This document shows positions 62,385 to 64,000 of a DNA stretch of 64,000 nucleotides, piece after piece; within the stretch, counting starts at the first letter, position 1; each line of letters opens with the position of its first letter. A model generated the notes under the pieces. That model was not told the origin of the DNA and ran no database searches. It was given only the letters and a program-made list of their open reading frames with translations. Origin of the DNA: Roseibium aquae (lineage in GTDB: Bacteria > Pseudomonadota > Alphaproteobacteria > Rhizobiales > Stappiaceae). The position numbers were made by a program, and so were the translations under genes. Location of the stretch: contig NZ_VXDC01000007.1 in assembly GCF_008711285.1 (NCBI RefSeq), positions 273,652 through 337,651 of the forward strand, read 5' to 3'.

Positions 62385-62729
62385 ATGCCGCTCGTTTTCA
62401 AGATTGTGCCGCGCCCTCTTTGGACTGATGCGCTGGCGAAGGGCCAGTTCGATGGCGCGCCGATCGATCTTGAGGATGGCTACATCCATTTTTCGGCGGC
62501 CGATCAGGTTCGCGAGACGGCGGCCAAGCACTTCGCAGGGCAGGACGATCTTCTGCTCGTGGCCTGCGATACGGCCGTCTTGGGCAGCCGCTTGAAATGG
62601 GAGCCTTCGCGCGGGGGGGCCTTGTTTCCCCATTACTACGGGTCGCTTCCGGTGAGCGCTGCGGTTTGGGTCAAGGATCTGCCGCTGGATACCCATGGCT
62701 GTCATGTTTTTCCGGATCTTGATCAATGA
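62385..62729 (+). CDS. DUF952-family protein
   Basis: The product is 114 residues from ATG 62385; AAAGGAG lies 13 bases upstream. The family hallmarks are LVFKIVPRPLWTDALAKGQF, DLEDGYIHFSAADQVRETAA, LLLVACDTAVLGSRLKWEPS and FPHYYGSLPVSAAVWV. The function of DUF952 is not known, though the fold resembles ADP-ribosyl-binding or transferase-like enzymes. Its stop overlaps the pyrD start (ATGA), so the two are translationally coupled. Confidence 0.9.
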   Translation: MPLVFKIVPRPLWTDALAKGQFDGAPIDLEDGYIHFSAADQVRETAAKHFAGQDDLLLVACDTAVLGSRLKWEPSRGGALFPHYYGSLPVSAAVWVKDLPLDTHGCHVFPDLDQ

Positions 62730-63820
62730 GCGGCGCGTTTTTGAACAGGCTCGCTCTGGCGGCGCTTCATCGCTTGGACGCTGAAACCGCCCATCGCGTG
62801 ACGATCCGGCTGTTGTCGAGCGGGCTTCTCGGGCGCGCGCCGATTGAGCCGGACGCGCGCCTGGAGTGCCGTTTCTGGGATCTTCAGTTTCCCAATCCGC
62901 TCGGCATGGCGGCCGGTTTCGACAAGGACGGCGAAGTCCCCGACGCCTTGCTGAAACTCGGGTTTGGATACACGGAAATCGGCTCTGTCACGCCGAAGCC
63001 GCAGCCCGGGAACCCCAAGCCCCGTGTGTTCCGCCTGCCCGCGGACGAAGGGGTCATCAACCGGTTCGGTTTCAACAATCAAGGCCATGACGCTTTGCGC
63101 AGCCGTCTGGAGCGCCGGACCGGCCACCGGGGTATTGTCGGGATCAATGTCGGGGCCAACAAGGATGCCACGGACCGGATCGCGGATTATGTGACCGGGA
63201 TCGAACGCTTCGCGGATCTTGCATCCTACTTTACGGTCAACATCTCCTCGCCGAACACGCCGGGGCTGAGGGATCTGCAGGCCCGCGGCGCGCTTTCGGA
63301 TCTGTTGACCGGTGTGATCGGCGCGCGGGACGAAGCCGCCGACAGATTTGGCCGCACGGTCCCGGTTCTGTTGAAGATCGCGCCCGATGTGGATCAAGGC
63401 GGATTGAGTGATATCTGTGAAGAGGTCCTGCTGAAGGGCGTCGATGGATTGATCGTGTCCAACACCACGCTGTCCCGTGATCATCTGAAACCGGCCCCGG
63501 CTGTCTCGGAAACCGGTGGCCTGTCCGGGCGCCCCCTGTTTCGCCGCTCCACCATCGTTCTGGCTCAGGCGCGCAAGCTCCTCGGACCCGAGGTCCCGAT
63601 CATCGGAGTGGGGGGCATTGACAGCGCGGATGCGGCCTGGACCAAAATCACCGCCGGTGCGGACTTGCTTCAGCTTTATTCGGCCCTGGTGTTTAAGGGA
63701 CCGGCGCTTGTCGCCGGCATTTTGAGCGGACTGAGCCGCAAGCTTGATCAGGAGGGGCTGGCTTCCCTGCGGGAGGCGCGGGATGTCAATGTCGAGGCCT
63801 GGTCGACGGCGGCCCCCTGA
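62726..63820 (+). CDS. pyrD: Dihydroorotate dehydrogenase (quinone), class 2
   Basis: The product is 364 residues. It oxidises dihydroorotate to orotate in pyrimidine synthesis and passes electrons to quinone. The N-terminal 40 residues form the membrane-association helices. FMN and substrate sites include NPLGMAAGFDKDGEVPDALL, GSVTPKPQPGNPKPRVFRLP, NRFGFNNQGHDAL, NISSPNTPGLRDLQ (the catalytic Ser of class 2), VSNTTLSRD and GVGGIDSADAAWTKITAGAD. It follows DUF952 with a 4-base overlap. Confidence 0.97.
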   Translation: MSGAFLNRLALAALHRLDAETAHRVTIRLLSSGLLGRAPIEPDARLECRFWDLQFPNPLGMAAGFDKDGEVPDALLKLGFGYTEIGSVTPKPQPGNPKPRVFRLPADEGVINRFGFNNQGHDALRSRLERRTGHRGIVGINVGANKDATDRIADYVTGIERFADLASYFTVNISSPNTPGLRDLQARGALSDLLTGVIGARDEAADRFGRTVPVLLKIAPDVDQGGLSDICEEVLLKGVDGLIVSNTTLSRDHLKPAPAVSETGGLSGRPLFRRSTIVLAQARKLLGPEVPIIGVGGIDSADAAWTKITAGADLLQLYSALVFKGPALVAGILSGLSRKLDQEGLASLREARDVNVEAWSTAAP

Positions 63821-63879
63821 TTCGGCTGATCGCGAGGCGATCTAATCGTGTCAGGAGCTGCGGTCCGCGAAGGTGTTGA

Positions 63880-63933
63880 TTTTCACTGAGAACTGACCCG
63901 GTAAGGCCCGATTTTTTCACTGAGAACTGACCC
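63880..63933. repeat. Two identical 20-bp direct repeats at the IS end
   Basis: TTTTCACTGAGAACTGACCC is present at 63880-63899 and 63914-63933, with CGGTAAGGCCCGAT between them. In IS21-type elements such repeats are the transposase-binding sites. Confidence 0.9.
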
Positions 63934-63977
63934 ATGTTTAAACCCACCCCTGCGTGATTTCGGCGGGGGACGACGGA

Positions 63978-64000
63978 GTGATAGACATGGCGTTGTTGAG
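63978..64000 (+). CDS. istA: Start of probable istA transposase (truncated by window end)
   Basis: After GGGGGACGACGGA there is an open frame beginning GTG at 63978 or ATG at 63987 and reading MALL at the edge, a start I have seen in IS21-family IstA proteins. Only seven codons are visible, so identity rests on the upstream repeats. Confidence 0.4.

Larger units (their letters stand above)
63874..64000 (+). mobile_element. Left end of a probable IS21-family insertion sequence (continues past window)
   Basis: About 50 bases after pyrD, the 20-base sequence TTTTCACTGAGAACTGACCC occurs twice as direct repeats (63880-63899 and 63914-63933, 34 bases apart). Multiple terminal repeats of this kind and the starting gene that follows are typical of IS21 elements. 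The outer limit at about 63874 is a guess, and the right end is outside the window. Confidence 0.65.

Noticed and set aside
1..64000. CRISPR arrays and restriction or toxin-antitoxin systems
   Set aside because: No regularly spaced repeats of 25-40 bases, no Cas-like domains, and no recognisable methylase-nuclease or toxin-antitoxin pairs were found on either strand.

Overview
The window looks like about 64 kb of chromosome from a GC-rich alphaproteobacterium, most likely of the Hyphomicrobiales (Rhizobiales) type. The evidence is a gcrA cell-cycle regulator with a CtrA-like site in front of it, an archaeal-type class I lysyl-tRNA synthetase, a long two-domain dCTP deaminase, a SAM-II riboswitch ahead of an O-succinylhomoserine sulfhydrylase, and gene neighbourhoods (argD-argF-hslO, dcd/metZ/apaG, pdxH/surface lipoprotein/dnaJ, HDAC-like/xseB/dxs/tlyA) that I remember as typical of that order. 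No rRNA, CRISPR array, prophage or defence cluster was seen. Most of the window is housekeeping sequence.

Layout. 1-6.3 kb: a truncated membrane sensor, aroC, then a minus-strand run of an rRNA methyltransferase, a SAM methyltransferase, a RibB with an extra N-terminal helix-turn-helix and a zinc-less RibA-like C-terminus, and a membrane protein. 6.4-16.4 kb: a secreted Cys-rich protein, tlyA, a copper/cytochrome-oxidase assembly cluster (including a 44-residue membrane protein with a GTG start), an MFS carrier, dxs, a candidate small RNA, a LuxR-type regulator, xseB and an HDAC-like hydrolase. 16.7-29.2 kb: an orphan solute-binding protein, a Sua5/TsaC enzyme, an acyl-CoA dehydrogenase/crotonase/SDR operon behind a palindrome, a DnaJ-like protein, a lipoprotein, pdxH, corA, and DUF1499, MBL-fold and SRPBCC proteins.

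29.4-37.3 kb is the phosphate regulon phoR-pstSCAB-phoU-phoB. It has a three-half-site Pho box before pstS and a clear drop in GC across pstSCA only. 37.3-41.5 kb: gcrA and argD-argF-hslO. 41.7-53.0 kb is a mixed block: an RND efflux pair, hydrolases, a sterol-desaturase-like enzyme, another orphan binding protein, a glycosyltransferase with a secretion-ATPase-like N-terminal domain, tRNA-Gly(CCC), a voltage-gated sodium channel with a TLESWSM filter, and a YigZ protein. 53.0-63.8 kb: dcd, SAM-II riboswitch plus terminator, metZ, a CDP-alcohol transferase, apaG, a hydrolase, terB, lysK, an SNase-like secreted protein, an S24 regulator, a DUF952 protein and pyrD.

The window ends in what looks like an IS21-family element: two identical 20-bp direct repeats and the first codons of a probable istA, about 50 bp after the pyrD stop. 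The most original signals are non-coding or architectural: the candidate small RNA beside dxs, the 13-bp inverted repeat upstream of the DUF952 gene, the SAM-II/terminator pair, the HTH-RibB-RibX fusion, and the compositional break at pstSCA.
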